Below, one piece after another: positions 41,251 to 50,609 of a stretch of 64,000 nucleotides of DNA. Within the stretch, counting starts at the first letter, position 1. Every line of letters starts with the position of its first letter. The notes under the pieces are model-generated. The model was not told where the DNA came from and did not search any database. It saw only the letters and a list, made by a program, of their open reading frames with translations. The translations under genes and the position numbers were made by a program. The DNA comes from Leeuwenhoekiella aestuarii. GTDB taxonomy: Bacteria > Bacteroidota > Bacteroidia > Flavobacteriales > Flavobacteriaceae. Location: the NCBI RefSeq assembly GCF_004104055.1, contig NZ_QOVJ01000001.1:744001-808000 (forward strand). Reading direction: 5' to 3'.

Positions 41251-42627
41251 TTATTCTATAAGTGATATTTCTACACGTCTGTTTTGTTGTCTTCCAGCTG
41301 CAGTTGCATTTGTAGCTACTGGCTTAGACTCTCCAAATCCTTCTGAAGAAAGTCTCGTTGCGGGTAAACCTTGTTTAATTAAATAGTCTTTTACTGATGC
41401 TGCTCTTTCATCTGATAATTTTAAATTATAAGCATCAGAACCCTGACTGTCAGTATGGCCTTCAATTAAGAACCTTGTGTTAGGATATTCTTTCATCGTT
41501 TCAGCAACTGTATTCAAAGTCTCGTAAGATTCAGCACGGATAGAAGCTTTATTTAAGTCAAATAATACAGTTCTAACCTGTACGTTGATTTCTTCAAGAA
41601 TTTCAACAGTTACTTCAGGACAACCATTATTAGCAACAGTTCCCGGTACAGTAGGACAATCATCATCTTTATCTAAAACACCATCGTTATCCTGATCTTC
41701 GTAAGGGCATCCATCATTTTCAGCAGGACCAGCCTCATTAGGACAATTATCTTCCGAGTCAATTACTCCATCACCGTCAGCATCAGGACAGCCATTAGTT
41801 TCTGCAGGTCCGGCAACATCTGGACAAGCATCTTCTGGGTCAGCGATACCATCACCATCAGAATCAGGACAACCGTTGAATTCTGGTAAACCAGCTACTT
41901 CAGGACAAGCATCTTCAGAATCTTTAATGCCATCACCATCTGTGTCTGGACAACCATTAAATTCTTCTAAACCTGGAGTGTCAGGACATTCATCCTTATC
42001 ATCAAAAATACCATCACCATCAGTGTCTGTTCCACCAAAGTTGAAACCTATACCTGCAGTATGTTGAAAATGTCTTGTATAATAACCTTCCATCGCATGC
42101 TTATACGTTGAAGATAAGTTTAGATTAAGATTATCTGACAACCAAATTTTTAAACCTACAGTACCGTTAAGGGTTCCGTGACTTGGCATATCGCCAATGA
42201 ACACATAACCACCACCACCACCTAGGTATGGGTCAAACCAACCGCCTTCTCCAAAAAGAGCATCGCGGAAACTGTAAGTGAACATACCATCAAGAGCGTA
42301 ATATGCTAAGTCATTTGCTGGAGCATCACCTAATTTTTCAATTTTATTTAATGAACCTCTAACACCAAAGCTGAAACCACTACCTATATAACGACCTACA
42401 TAGATAGTTGATATTGATGGAAGAATATTCCAGTGATCATCTACATTGTAAAATTCATTTGGGAAACCACCAGTGGTTGGTCTCTCACCTGGCCATACAG
42501 GATATGTGTCAACTGCATTTACACCTATGCTTATATACCAAGGATTGTTTTCGTCTTGTGCACTTGAACTGAATGAGCCTGCTAAAAAAGCAACCAACAC
42601 CAGTAATAAACTAGTACTTCTAATCAT
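41251..42627 (-). CDS. OmpA family protein with thrombospondin type 3 repeats, paralogue 2
   Basis: The start is the ATG at 42627 with a signal peptide ([20 protein letters not shown]). The 458-residue protein has the same domain order as its neighbour: barrel (about 22-215), five TSP3 repeats (about 215-345), and an OmpA C-terminal domain ([45 protein letters not shown]). A stretch of about 110 bases in the barrel region (42150-42259) differs at only three positions from 40621-40730 of the other copy, while the rest has diverged, suggesting gene conversion. It has its own promoter at 42656-42686. Confidence 0.95.
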   Translation of the reverse strand: MIRSTSLLLVLVAFLAGSFSSSAQDENNPWYISIGVNAVDTYPVWPGERPTTGGFPNEFYNVDDHWNILPSISTIYVGRYIGSGFSFGVRGSLNKIEKLGDAPANDLAYYALDGMFTYSFRDALFGEGGWFDPYLGGGGGYVFIGDMPSHGTLNGTVGLKIWLSDNLNLNLSSTYKHAMEGYYTRHFQHTAGIGFNFGGTDTDGDGIFDDKDECPDTPGLEEFNGCPDTDGDGIKDSEDACPEVAGLPEFNGCPDSDGDGIADPEDACPDVAGPAETNGCPDADGDGVIDSEDNCPNEAGPAENDGCPYEDQDNDGVLDKDDDCPTVPGTVANNGCPEVTVEILEEINVQVRTVLFDLNKASIRAESYETLNTVAETMKEYPNTRFLIEGHTDSQGSDAYNLKLSDERAASVKDYLIKQGLPATRLSSEGFGESKPVATNATAAGRQQNRRVEISLIE

Positions 42628-42655
42628 AATTAAATGGTTTGTTAAATTATTGAGG

Positions 42656-42686
42656 TAAAAGTAGTTTGTTAAAATATACCTGCAAA
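42656..42686 (-). promoter_or_regulatory. Promoter of OmpA paralogue 2
   Basis: Read leftward, TTTG (42686-42683), a 19-base spacer, then TACTTTTA (42663-42656) give the consensus layout with one mismatch in the -10 box. The spacer shares ATTTTAACAAA with the promoter of paralogue 1, so the promoter was duplicated with the gene. Confidence 0.7.
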
Positions 42687-42875
42687 ACCACAAGTGATAA
42701 AGTTTTATTAAACCTTTACTAAGAATTATATATGGTGTAAGTCTCTGTAAAACAGTATAAAGATGCTGTGAGTCTACAAAAAATATACTTTATCTCCTTA
42801 TAATTAGCATTTTAAATAGAAAAGAGAATATGACTGATTATAAATATTTTAAGATTTAAGATTGTATATAAAATG

Positions 42876-45800
42876 TTAAAGAACGTGTATGCGTTTTTTA
42901 GCATTCAGATAGATAATGGCTTTTTTCACTACTTGATAATTCATTTTTAGCAATACATTTTCATATTCAATAATCTGATTTTTGTGATTTTCATGAGGCT
43001 CTCCGGTCTTATAGTCTAAAAGCCATAATTTATTTGATGGGTCTATTTCCAATCGATCTGGTCTGAGCATCTTCCCGGAAACAAGAATTGCCCGCTCATT
43101 AAGTATTTGATGTTGAGGATTAAAAAAACCGTGATCCTGTAACTCAATAATTAACTTTTTAAGTTTGGTTCCTAGTGGTTCCAATTGATCAGTTGTAATC
43201 ATCCCTTTAGTTACAGCCTTTTTTAGCGCAGGATCTATATGCTTTTCGGTTTTGATATCAGCCATCAATTCATGAATGATATTTCCAAAACTTATGGCTT
43301 CTAGTCGCGCGGTATCCCATAGTGCTTCTGCCTGTGTGACTAATATTAAATCATGAGATTCCTTAGCAGTGCTTATAAGTTTCAATTCGTTTGAATTGTT
43401 GGCTAACGCTTTGGTGTGAGAAATACGCGGTTGATTGCCAAAGGAATACTTGTTTTGATCAGTGTTGAATACATTTTGATTTTCTAAATAAAGCCTCAAC
43501 AGGTCAGAAAAATTTTTGGGTTCACCCTTGAGTTTACTGCTTTTGCTAATTATATACAATTGCTCAACACTTCTCGTGAGAGCTACATATAATACATTTA
43601 TATTATCAAGTTGTTGTTGGATTCTTTTTTGATGATATAAAACAGAGGTCTGCTCATTGTAGTCTAGAAGTTCGCTTTTTTGTCCCAATAGCAATGCTTC
43701 AAATCCTGAGAATTCATTTTCTTCCGGTAAATACCAATTATAAGAATCGGATTTAGTAGGATAGAGGTCAGTATGTGCAAAAGGATAAATCACAACAGGA
43801 AACTCCAGCCCTTTGGCTTTGTGAATAGTCATAATCTGTACAGCTTCAGAAGCAGGTGGTGTGCTGATGCTCAATTTATCTTTTTTGCGATCCCACCATA
43901 TTATAAATTCGGGAATGCCACCGAAATTTTTTTGTGAGAAATCATAAACAGCATCTAAGAAAAACTGTAGATAAGAACCGCCTTCCTGATTCAGGTTAAA
44001 GCTTCTTATTACATATTCTACAGCTTCATAAATGGGTAAGGAAGAACATAAATTAAAATCAAAATCACCAGAATCTTCAAAAATAGTGTTGAATAAAGCT
44101 TCTCCGGAATAGGATAAATAATATTTATAAAACTCATGCTTATCTTCAATTTTTAAATGGAATTTCGCCAAGTATTCAAGCAATTTGATGCTGATGGCGT
44201 TAGAATCTGGTTCTAATGTAAAATGTAATAAATTGATTATAAATTGAACTTGAGGAGACTGTTTAAGAAGTAAACTTTCACTAGATATAACTGGTATTTT
44301 CTCTTCCTGAAGGCGTTGCGCGATAGCAACTCCTTCAGCATTTCTTCGCACCAGAATGCAGAGCTCATGAAGTTTAAATCCATTTTCTTGGCAAGATTTA
44401 ATGGAGTTTACAACTTCATCTAGGTATAGTGGTTCGGCATCTGTATTTGTATCAGCATCTACAAATGAAATGGAAACATAACCTCCTGTTCTGGAGTTTA
44501 CCTTTTGAGCATTTCCAGAAGTATAGATATTTTTATACTCATCATAGGCGAAAACAGATGCTATTTCAGTAAAAAAGGAATTATTAAAATTTATGATTTG
44601 ATCATAACTTCTGTAATTAAAAGGAAGATCAATGGTTTTTTTATCTCTGTTTTGAAACGGGTTAACTTCGTCTTTTGATAAGCTAATGAATTGACCTGCC
44701 TCCCCTCCGCGCCATCTGTATATGGCTTGTTTGGGGTCTCCTACAAGCATTAGGCTGTTTGCCAGACTTTCAGGCTGATTGGTGCTTACGGCGTTATCGA
44801 TTAGTGGTACTAGATTATTCCATTGCAACACAGAAGTATCTTGAAACTCATCAATAAAGTAATTCTCGTAGCGCTCGCCTAAGCGTTCATATATAAATGG
44901 TGTTGGCTGATTAGCAATATTTTTATGAATAAGCTCATTAAAGTCTGAAATCAAAACCAGGTTATTTTCAGATTTAAGCGCATCAACTTCTTTTTGTATC
45001 GCTTGTAAAACAGAAAGTGGCGTCAGTTTTTTATAAAGTTCTTCCTGAAACTTCAACTGAAAAATGTCAGATTTTATAGTGTTGAATCTGGTTGTGATTT
45101 CAGGAGCAATCTGATCTAAAGTTTGTTTAATGATATCTTTTTGGGTCTTGGTGTACATAGGTTCTTCGCCTAATTTCATCACCCAGGCAGAAGAAGTATT
45201 TAATGCAAAATTTCCTTCTGAAAATTTGACAACCGTCTTTGGAAGATATTTTCCTTTAAAATGAGCTTCTTCAAGACCATTTGTACTGAAAAACTGTAAA
45301 AGGGATTTTGCAGATTCTTTAATCTGAACTTCAAGTTTTTTATTAGAAGCTTTTAAATATTTTTTAAGTTCTGCAAAGTCTTTTAAAGATTTATTGTTTA
45401 CTCTCTTTAAAAATTCGCGATCATTTTCACTAAGTAGTAGTCTGCTTATCTCATAGAAATCAAGTGAAATATCCCAGCTTTTATCGTCATCAATTTTTTC
45501 AAATGCATAATCTAATAAAACTTGTGTGATAAACGGATCTCTTCCTGCCTTATCGATCAAGTTGTCTACGGCTTGCTCTAGAACATCCTGAGTGTTGAGC
45601 TCAACTTCAAAATTTTGAGGAATTTTAAGGTCATAAGCAAAGGTGCGAATGATGCGATGTGTAAAATTATCTATGGTAACCACATCAAAAGAGGCAAAAT
45701 CCTGAACAATATTTTTTAGTAAGCGTTTTGATTTTTTGTGAATTTCTTCTCGGCTCAGTTCAGTTTCTTCCTCAATCGTGAGAAGCATTGGACTCGGATT

Positions 45801-46019
45801 TTCAAAAATAGCTTCATTTGAAAATTCCTGAAGATTTTTTACAATGCGCATTTTCATCTCTGCCACAGCTTTATTTGTAAACGTGATGGCGAGAATACGG
45901 CGGTATTTAAATTCGTTATTGCTTTTAAATAAGATGCTGAGATAATTCTTTACAAGAGCAAAGGTTTTACCCGCTCCCGCAGAGGCATTGTAAATAGAAA
46001 TTGAAGGGTTGTTTTGCAT
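42876..46019 (-). CDS. UvrD/REP-type helicase-nuclease, AddA-like (RecB-like) subunit
   Basis: This 1047-residue protein combines a superfamily I helicase and a C-terminal PD-(D/E)XK nuclease, as in AddA/RecB. Walker A is ASAGAGKTFAL (Gly15-Thr19). ILAITFTNKAVAEMKMRI (motif Ia), FIDEFQDTSVLQW (motif II), LVGDPKQAIYRWRGGEAG (motif III), NLPFNYRS-like segments and IMTIHKAKGLEFPVVIYPF (motif V) follow in order, with ALTRSVEQLYII as motif VI. The C-terminal nuclease core is ILVSGKMLRPDRLEID and LWLLDYKTGEPHENH (about residues 1000-1015). Role: ATP-driven resection of double-strand breaks, with the 36937 protein as likely partner. Confidence 0.92.
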   Translation of the reverse strand: MQNNPSISIYNASAGAGKTFALVKNYLSILFKSNNEFKYRRILAITFTNKAVAEMKMRIVKNLQEFSNEAIFENPSPMLLTIEEETELSREEIHKKSKRLLKNIVQDFASFDVVTIDNFTHRIIRTFAYDLKIPQNFEVELNTQDVLEQAVDNLIDKAGRDPFITQVLLDYAFEKIDDDKSWDISLDFYEISRLLLSENDREFLKRVNNKSLKDFAELKKYLKASNKKLEVQIKESAKSLLQFFSTNGLEEAHFKGKYLPKTVVKFSEGNFALNTSSAWVMKLGEEPMYTKTQKDIIKQTLDQIAPEITTRFNTIKSDIFQLKFQEELYKKLTPLSVLQAIQKEVDALKSENNLVLISDFNELIHKNIANQPTPFIYERLGERYENYFIDEFQDTSVLQWNNLVPLIDNAVSTNQPESLANSLMLVGDPKQAIYRWRGGEAGQFISLSKDEVNPFQNRDKKTIDLPFNYRSYDQIINFNNSFFTEIASVFAYDEYKNIYTSGNAQKVNSRTGGYVSISFVDADTNTDAEPLYLDEVVNSIKSCQENGFKLHELCILVRRNAEGVAIAQRLQEEKIPVISSESLLLKQSPQVQFIINLLHFTLEPDSNAISIKLLEYLAKFHLKIEDKHEFYKYYLSYSGEALFNTIFEDSGDFDFNLCSSLPIYEAVEYVIRSFNLNQEGGSYLQFFLDAVYDFSQKNFGGIPEFIIWWDRKKDKLSISTPPASEAVQIMTIHKAKGLEFPVVIYPFAHTDLYPTKSDSYNWYLPEENEFSGFEALLLGQKSELLDYNEQTSVLYHQKRIQQQLDNINVLYVALTRSVEQLYIISKSSKLKGEPKNFSDLLRLYLENQNVFNTDQNKYSFGNQPRISHTKALANNSNELKLISTAKESHDLILVTQAEALWDTARLEAISFGNIIHELMADIKTEKHIDPALKKAVTKGMITTDQLEPLGTKLKKLIIELQDHGFFNPQHQILNERAILVSGKMLRPDRLEIDPSNKLWLLDYKTGEPHENHKNQIIEYENVLLKMNYQVVKKAIIYLNAKKRIHVL

Positions 46020-46206
46020 GGGTTCAAGATAATAAATTACCGTATGGGAGCTCGCAAGCCATTTGCAGAGATGTGCTTTTATTTTAGAATTGATTATTAA
46101 TGGGTTAAACCTTAAGAGTATTATAACACAGCATCTTTTAAATAAGGCTTATGAATCACTATCTTTGACTATCAACTATTCTATTAACGAAAAAAATTAA
46201 ATAAAA

Positions 46207-46815
46207 ATGTCATTTCAACTCCCGAAATTAAAATACGCGAAAGACGCACTAGAACCAAATATTGATGCTCAAACCATGGAAATTCATCATGATAAGCATC
46301 ACGCAGGTTATACCAGTAAATTAAACGCTGCTATTGAAGGAACAGATTTAGAAGGAAAGACTATTGAGAATATATTAATCAATCTTGATATGTCTAACAA
46401 AGCTGTTCGTAACAACGGTGGAGGTTTTTACAACCACAGTTTATTCTGGGAAGTAATGTCTCCTGACGGTGGTGGTGAGCCAACTGGTGAATTAGCAGAA
46501 GCTATTAACGCTGCGTTTGGATCTTTTGAAGCGTTTAAAGATAAATTCAGTAGTGCTGCAGGAACCCAGTTTGGTTCTGGATGGGCTTGGTTATGTGTTC
46601 ACGAAGGTGGAAAAGTAGAAGTTTGTTCTACTCCTAACCAAGATAATCCACTTATGCCGGAAGTAGGTTGTGGAGGAACTCCAATTTTAGGTATTGATGT
46701 ATGGGAACATGCTTATTACTTAAAGTATCAGAACAAGCGTCCAGAATATATTGATGCATTTTTTAATGTAATCAACTGGCAAGAAGTTTCTAGCAGATAT
46801 GCTCAGAACAAATAA
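46207..46815 (+). CDS. sodA: Superoxide dismutase, Mn type
   Basis: This 202-residue cytosolic enzyme dismutates superoxide. Metal ligands are the histidine in [15 protein letters not shown]-type sequence (about His27), the later NHSLFW histidine, and Asp/His in [14 protein letters not shown] (about residues 161-165). The Mn-type pattern is seen in [12 protein letters not shown] (Gly where Fe enzymes carry Gln) and [10 protein letters not shown] (the second-shell Gln). A -10 box TATCTTTG (46160-46167) lies 40 bases upstream and a strong terminator follows at 46841-46861. The gene is monocistronic. Confidence 0.96.
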   Translation: MSFQLPKLKYAKDALEPNIDAQTMEIHHDKHHAGYTSKLNAAIEGTDLEGKTIENILINLDMSNKAVRNNGGGFYNHSLFWEVMSPDGGGEPTGELAEAINAAFGSFEAFKDKFSSAAGTQFGSGWAWLCVHEGGKVEVCSTPNQDNPLMPEVGCGGTPILGIDVWEHAYYLKYQNKRPEYIDAFFNVINWQEVSSRYAQNK

Positions 46816-46840
46816 TAAAAACTTTTTTTTTAAGTAATTA

Positions 46841-46868
46841 AAGCCCGGATTTACCGGGCTTTTTTTTG
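46841..46868 (+). terminator. Intrinsic terminator of sodA
   Basis: AAGCCCGG (46841-46848) and CCGGGCTT (46854-46861) form an 8-bp stem with a five-base loop, followed by a run of seven T. Confidence 0.95.
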
Positions 46869-46869
46869 T

Positions 46870-47563
46870 CCTTTAAAAAATATTGAATAAATGTTTTAGA
46901 ATATATGCGTATTGATTTAATGTCCTCACAATTGCGTTTGAGTTTTCAGAAAATTCATGACCTTCAGGTTATGGGGAATTATCAGAATTAGGTAATTACA
47001 TTCCTTAGAAAGAAGCGTTGGAAAATTCTTTCAACAGAACTGAAACAGTTACTTGCCTAATAAAACGACTCCCTTTGAATACCCTGATATTTATAGAAGC
47101 TTCTTCTTAAAAAATCAGAACGAGCGTAATAAGCAGTAGTTAGCTCTTAAGTTCGAATGTATGTAAAAATAAAGGTGAAAAAGGCAGAAGGCTGAAACGA
47201 CTCGCGTTATTTTTTGGAGTGCTGATGCAGTAGTTAGTAGTGTATGCTAAACTTGCTAACCGGATTTGGTCCAAATAAAAAACTGGAATAAATCGAGAGG
47301 TTGAAAACGGCTCGCAGCAGCAGATATGTTTTTAATAGAAAAGCAGTTTGTAATCAAGTCTATTTTGATATCAGGCACCGGGCATAATCGGTCATCCCTT
47401 AAATTTTGGGCAATAAAAAAGGTGGAATAAATCCACCTTTTTTGCCCCAAATCTACCATGAACTTAACCTACTTATGTTATGGCAGTCACTAAAGTATTA
47501 TATGTTGTAGGATAGAACCAAATCTTTTAGATTAAGTGCTTAATTATTAGTTAAACAGTTGTT
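46870..47563. other. Gene-free region with decayed-looking sequence
   Basis: About 690 bases carry no convincing gene. Frames are short (28 codons from 46904; 67 codons leftward from 47459) and lack protein character. An 11-base direct repeat GCAGTAGTTAG occurs at 47133 and 47227, and an imperfect repeat (AGGCTGAAACGACTCGC near 47187, AGGTTGAAAACGGCTCGC near 47300) suggests remnants of duplicated or degraded DNA. A bidirectional terminator sits at 47415-47443. I see no tRNA, IS end or conserved RNA here. Confidence 0.6.
47415..47443. terminator. Bidirectional terminator downstream of the purF-like gene
   Basis: AAAAAAGGTGGA (47415-47426) and TCCACCTTTTTT (47432-47443) form a perfect 12-bp stem around ATAAA, with flanking GGGC/GCCC that can extend it. 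T runs exist in both directions. It is 120 bases beyond the purF-like stop and is the first strong terminator for that operon. Confidence 0.9.
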
Positions 47564-49462
47564 TTAATACGCTCTTTTCAAATTTCCCTCTACATAATTG
47601 ATAAAAGCACGGTTTACGACGCGATTTCCACCTGCGGTAGGGTAGTCTCCTGTAAAGTACCAGTCCCCTAAGTTTTTAGGACATGCTTTATGTAGATCAG
47701 CTACTTTTTGATAAATAACACTTACTTCTGGTTTAGTGGTTTCATCTTTAAGAAGTTCTGCAATTTTATCTGAAACTTGTTCGTCGGTAAATGGTTCGTA
47801 GATTTTTTTCACATAATTAACAACTTCTGTATCTTCAAAATCTACCTGACTCAAACACTTTTGATAAACCTGATCTATGATGTCTTCTTTATTTTGCTCT
47901 TTTAAGAGGTCTATAGCCGCTCTAAATGCAATGAAGTCCTGAAGCTTAGCCATATCTATTCCGTAGCAGTCAGGATAGCGAATTTGCGGTGCAGAAGAAA
48001 CAACAACAATCTTTTTAGGATTTAATCGAGATAACATTTTTATGATACTTTTCTTAAGCGTTGTACCCCGTACGATACTATCATCAATTATCACCAAATT
48101 GTCAGATTCTTTTACAACACCATAGGTAACGTCATAAACGTGAGCTACAAGATCATCTCTACTGCTGTCTTCGGTAATAAAGGTGCGTAGTTTTACGTCT
48201 TTAATAGCTATTTTTTCAGTGCGCAATTTTTTTGAAAGAATCTCTTTAAGACCTTCTTTGTCAAGTTCGTTTCTACGTTCTAAAATTTCATCTGCTTTTT
48301 GCTTATCTAGTTCTGCCTGTGCAGCTTCAACCATACCGTAAAAAGAAGTTTCGGCCGTATTAGGAATGTAACTGAAAACAGTGTTCTGCGTATCATGCTG
48401 AATATGCTTTAAAACTTCAGGCATTAATAAGCGCCCCAATTCTTTACGCTCCTGATAAATTTCGGCATCGCTTCCTCTTGAGAAATAAATGCGCTCAAAA
48501 GAACATGCTTTACGTTCGTGTGGTTCCTGTATTTTTTCTATTGAAGTGGCACCACTCTTTTTAATGATCATCGCGTGACCTGGGTCTAACTCGTGTACAT
48601 CTTCAAATTTTGCATTAAAAACAGTTTGAATTACAGGGCGTTCACTGGCAATAACAACAACCTCATCATCTTTATAATAATAAGCCGGTCTGATCCCTGA
48701 AGGATCACGCAATACAAAAGAATCTCCGTGACCCAATAAACCTGCCATAGCATAACCGCCATCCCAGTCTTTTGATGCTTTCTTTAAAATTTTTGCAATA
48801 TTTAGACGCTCTGCAATTTGTGGAGAAGCTTCAAATTTAGAAAAGCCTTCTTTTTTTAATTTCTTATAAACCTTAGCAACTGCATCATCTAAAAAGTGAC
48901 CTATTTTTTCCATCACCGTGATGGTGTCCGCTTTTTCCTTGGGGTGCTGGCCAAGCTCTACAAGCTTATCAAAAAGCTTGAACACGTTTGTCATATTGAA
49001 GTTACCTGCAACAATAAGGTTACGGTGCATCCAGTTGTTTTGTCTTAAAAACGGGTGAACACTTTCAACACTGTTTTTCCCAAATGTTCCATAGCGCACG
49101 TGACCTAAAAGCAACTCACCTACATATGGCACATGTCTTTTTTGAAGTGCCACATCATCTGCATATTCAGGATGCTCTAATAAGGTCTGGTTGATACGAG
49201 AATTTATTTGCGCAAAAATGTCTTGTATAGGCTGCTGCGCAATAGACCGTTGCCTGCTGATATAACGCTCGCCCGGAGCCATGTCTAATTTAATACTGGC
49301 AAAACCTGCACCATCCTGACCACGGTTATGCTGCTTTTCCATCATTAAATACATTTTGTTCACACCATAAAATGCACTGCCGTATTTTTCTTTATAATAC
49401 TCCAGAGGTTTCAAAAGGCGTATTACTGAAATTCCACATTCATGCTTAATTGCATCACTCAT
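47564..49462 (-). CDS. purF: Amidophosphoribosyltransferase-like enzyme (PurF family, long form)
   Basis: The 632-residue protein has an N-terminal class II glutaminase domain whose catalytic Cys9 (KHECGISV) would become the N-terminus after removal of an eight-residue propeptide. HNRGQDGAG and GHVRYGTFGKN are glutaminase motifs. The phosphoribosyltransferase domain carries the PRPP loop NLVIIDDSIVRGTTLKKS (about residues 453-468) and SSAPQIRYPDCYGIDM. It is longer than the usual 470-500 residues because of inserts and a C-terminal extension, a form I know from Bacteroidota. It would catalyse PRPP plus Gln to phosphoribosylamine, the first step of purine synthesis. pfkB lies directly upstream. 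Confidence 0.85.
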   Translation of the reverse strand: MSDAIKHECGISVIRLLKPLEYYKEKYGSAFYGVNKMYLMMEKQHNRGQDGAGFASIKLDMAPGERYISRQRSIAQQPIQDIFAQINSRINQTLLEHPEYADDVALQKRHVPYVGELLLGHVRYGTFGKNSVESVHPFLRQNNWMHRNLIVAGNFNMTNVFKLFDKLVELGQHPKEKADTITVMEKIGHFLDDAVAKVYKKLKKEGFSKFEASPQIAERLNIAKILKKASKDWDGGYAMAGLLGHGDSFVLRDPSGIRPAYYYKDDEVVVIASERPVIQTVFNAKFEDVHELDPGHAMIIKKSGATSIEKIQEPHERKACSFERIYFSRGSDAEIYQERKELGRLLMPEVLKHIQHDTQNTVFSYIPNTAETSFYGMVEAAQAELDKQKADEILERRNELDKEGLKEILSKKLRTEKIAIKDVKLRTFITEDSSRDDLVAHVYDVTYGVVKESDNLVIIDDSIVRGTTLKKSIIKMLSRLNPKKIVVVSSAPQIRYPDCYGIDMAKLQDFIAFRAAIDLLKEQNKEDIIDQVYQKCLSQVDFEDTEVVNYVKKIYEPFTDEQVSDKIAELLKDETTKPEVSVIYQKVADLHKACPKNLGDWYFTGDYPTAGGNRVVNRAFINYVEGNLKRAY

Positions 49463-49479
49463 AGCTTGTTCTAATGTTT

Positions 49480-49507
49480 GCGCCCCCTTCGGTTAAGAAG
49501 AGGGCGC
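49480..49507 (-). promoter_or_regulatory. GC-rich hairpin in the purF-like leader
   Basis: GCGCCC (49480-49485) pairs with GGGCGC (49502-49507), with an inner CTTC/GAAG stem and one mismatch. It lies between the pfkB stop and the purF-like start, 18 bases from the start codon. No T run follows in the leftward direction, so it is not a simple terminator; it may affect translation or mRNA processing. Confidence 0.5.
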
Positions 49508-49515
49508 GCGTTGTT

Positions 49516-50439
49516 TTATAGGTCTAAATTAAATTGCGTTAAGGCTTTAAATTTCAGCAAACGCTTTTCTATTTCGTCAGGTTTTAAATTTTGCATACGC
49601 TCGGTTCCAAATTTTTCTACGCAAAAGGAAGCTAGATTAGAACCGTGTATGATTGCCCTTTTCATATTTTCAAAAGAAATATCACCACTGCTAGCAAGAT
49701 AGCCTGCAAAACCACCAGCAAAAGTATCACCGGCTCCAGTAGGGTCAAAAACTTCTTCAAGCGGAAGCGCAGGAGCAAAGAAGATATCATTCTCTTCAAA
49801 TAATAATGCGCCGTGCTCTCCTTTTTTGATAACCACAAAGCGAGGTCCCATCTCAGAAATTTTCTTTGCGGCAACTACGAGAGAATACTCGCCACTCAAT
49901 TGACGGGCCTCTTCGTCATTTATAGTAATAACATCTACTCGCGCGATAACTTTTTTAAGATCCTCAAGAGCACTGTCCATCCAGAAATTCATGGTGTCCA
50001 GAATAGCAAGCTTCGGTTTTTTATTCATCTGGTCTAGCACAGAAAGTTGTACCAGTGGATGCAAATTGCCCAGCATCACAATCTCTGCATCCTTATAATC
50101 TTCAGGAACTACAGGGTTAAAGTCTGCTAGTGTATTTAACTCGGTGATTAAAGTATCTCGTGAATTAAGGTCGTTGTGGTAGCGTCCTTTCCAAAAAAAA
50201 GTTTTACCATTTTCAACTACCTCAAGGCCTTGCATATTGATACCTTTATTTTTGAGTAAGTCTATATATTCTTGTGGGAAATCTGATCCTACAACAGATA
50301 CAATTGCCTGATCTACGTCAAAATTTGAAGCGGCAAGACCTATAAAGGTACCGGCGCCACCTAAAATTCTTCCTGTTTTACCAAAAGGAGATTCAATTTC
50401 ATCAAAGGCACATGTGCCTACAATTACCAGTTTTTGCAT
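49516..50439 (-). CDS. PfkB family carbohydrate/nucleoside kinase
   Basis: This 307-residue ribokinase-fold enzyme has the N-terminal substrate-binding segment GRILGGAGTFIGLAASNF (about residues 23-40), a central DTMNFWMDSAL, ITINDEEARQLSG, FVVIKKGEHGALL and the signature DPTGAGDTFAGGFAGYL (about residues 242-258), whose Asp is the catalytic base. Sugar or nucleoside specificity is not obvious. The position directly upstream of the purF-like gene (53 bases) suggests a shared transcript and perhaps a nucleoside or ribose-linked role, which is an inference only. Confidence 0.9.
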   Translation of the reverse strand: MQKLVIVGTCAFDEIESPFGKTGRILGGAGTFIGLAASNFDVDQAIVSVVGSDFPQEYIDLLKNKGINMQGLEVVENGKTFFWKGRYHNDLNSRDTLITELNTLADFNPVVPEDYKDAEIVMLGNLHPLVQLSVLDQMNKKPKLAILDTMNFWMDSALEDLKKVIARVDVITINDEEARQLSGEYSLVVAAKKISEMGPRFVVIKKGEHGALLFEENDIFFAPALPLEEVFDPTGAGDTFAGGFAGYLASSGDISFENMKRAIIHGSNLASFCVEKFGTERMQNLKPDEIEKRLLKFKALTQFNLDL

Positions 50440-50609
50440 TCAAAAATTTTAAGCAAATATACAGTTTTGATAACGCAATTTTAAACAATGGTCGTAAGAC
50501 TGTTTCTAAACTTACTTGTGTGGTGCATTTTGAAATTAAGTAGAAAAACCGTTAGTTGTGATTATATTAATATACAAGCTAAAAACATTAGATTTTTTTT
50601 AGAAACCAA

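Noticed and set aside
39716-42627. Possible CRISPR or tandem DNA repeat array because of regular spacing in the OmpA genes
   Set aside because: The regularity comes from protein-level calcium-binding repeats (DxDxDG...), with no conserved spacer/repeat structure and no cas genes.
36937-46019. The two nuclease/helicase genes as an antiphage defence system
   Set aside because: Domain order matches AddA/AddB housekeeping recombination proteins, and no defence-type partner, restriction gene or mobile-element border is nearby.
47256-47459. 67-codon leftward open frame downstream of the purF-like gene
   Set aside because: It runs through the inverted repeat of a terminator (47415-47443), lacks protein-like composition and sits in decayed-looking DNA.
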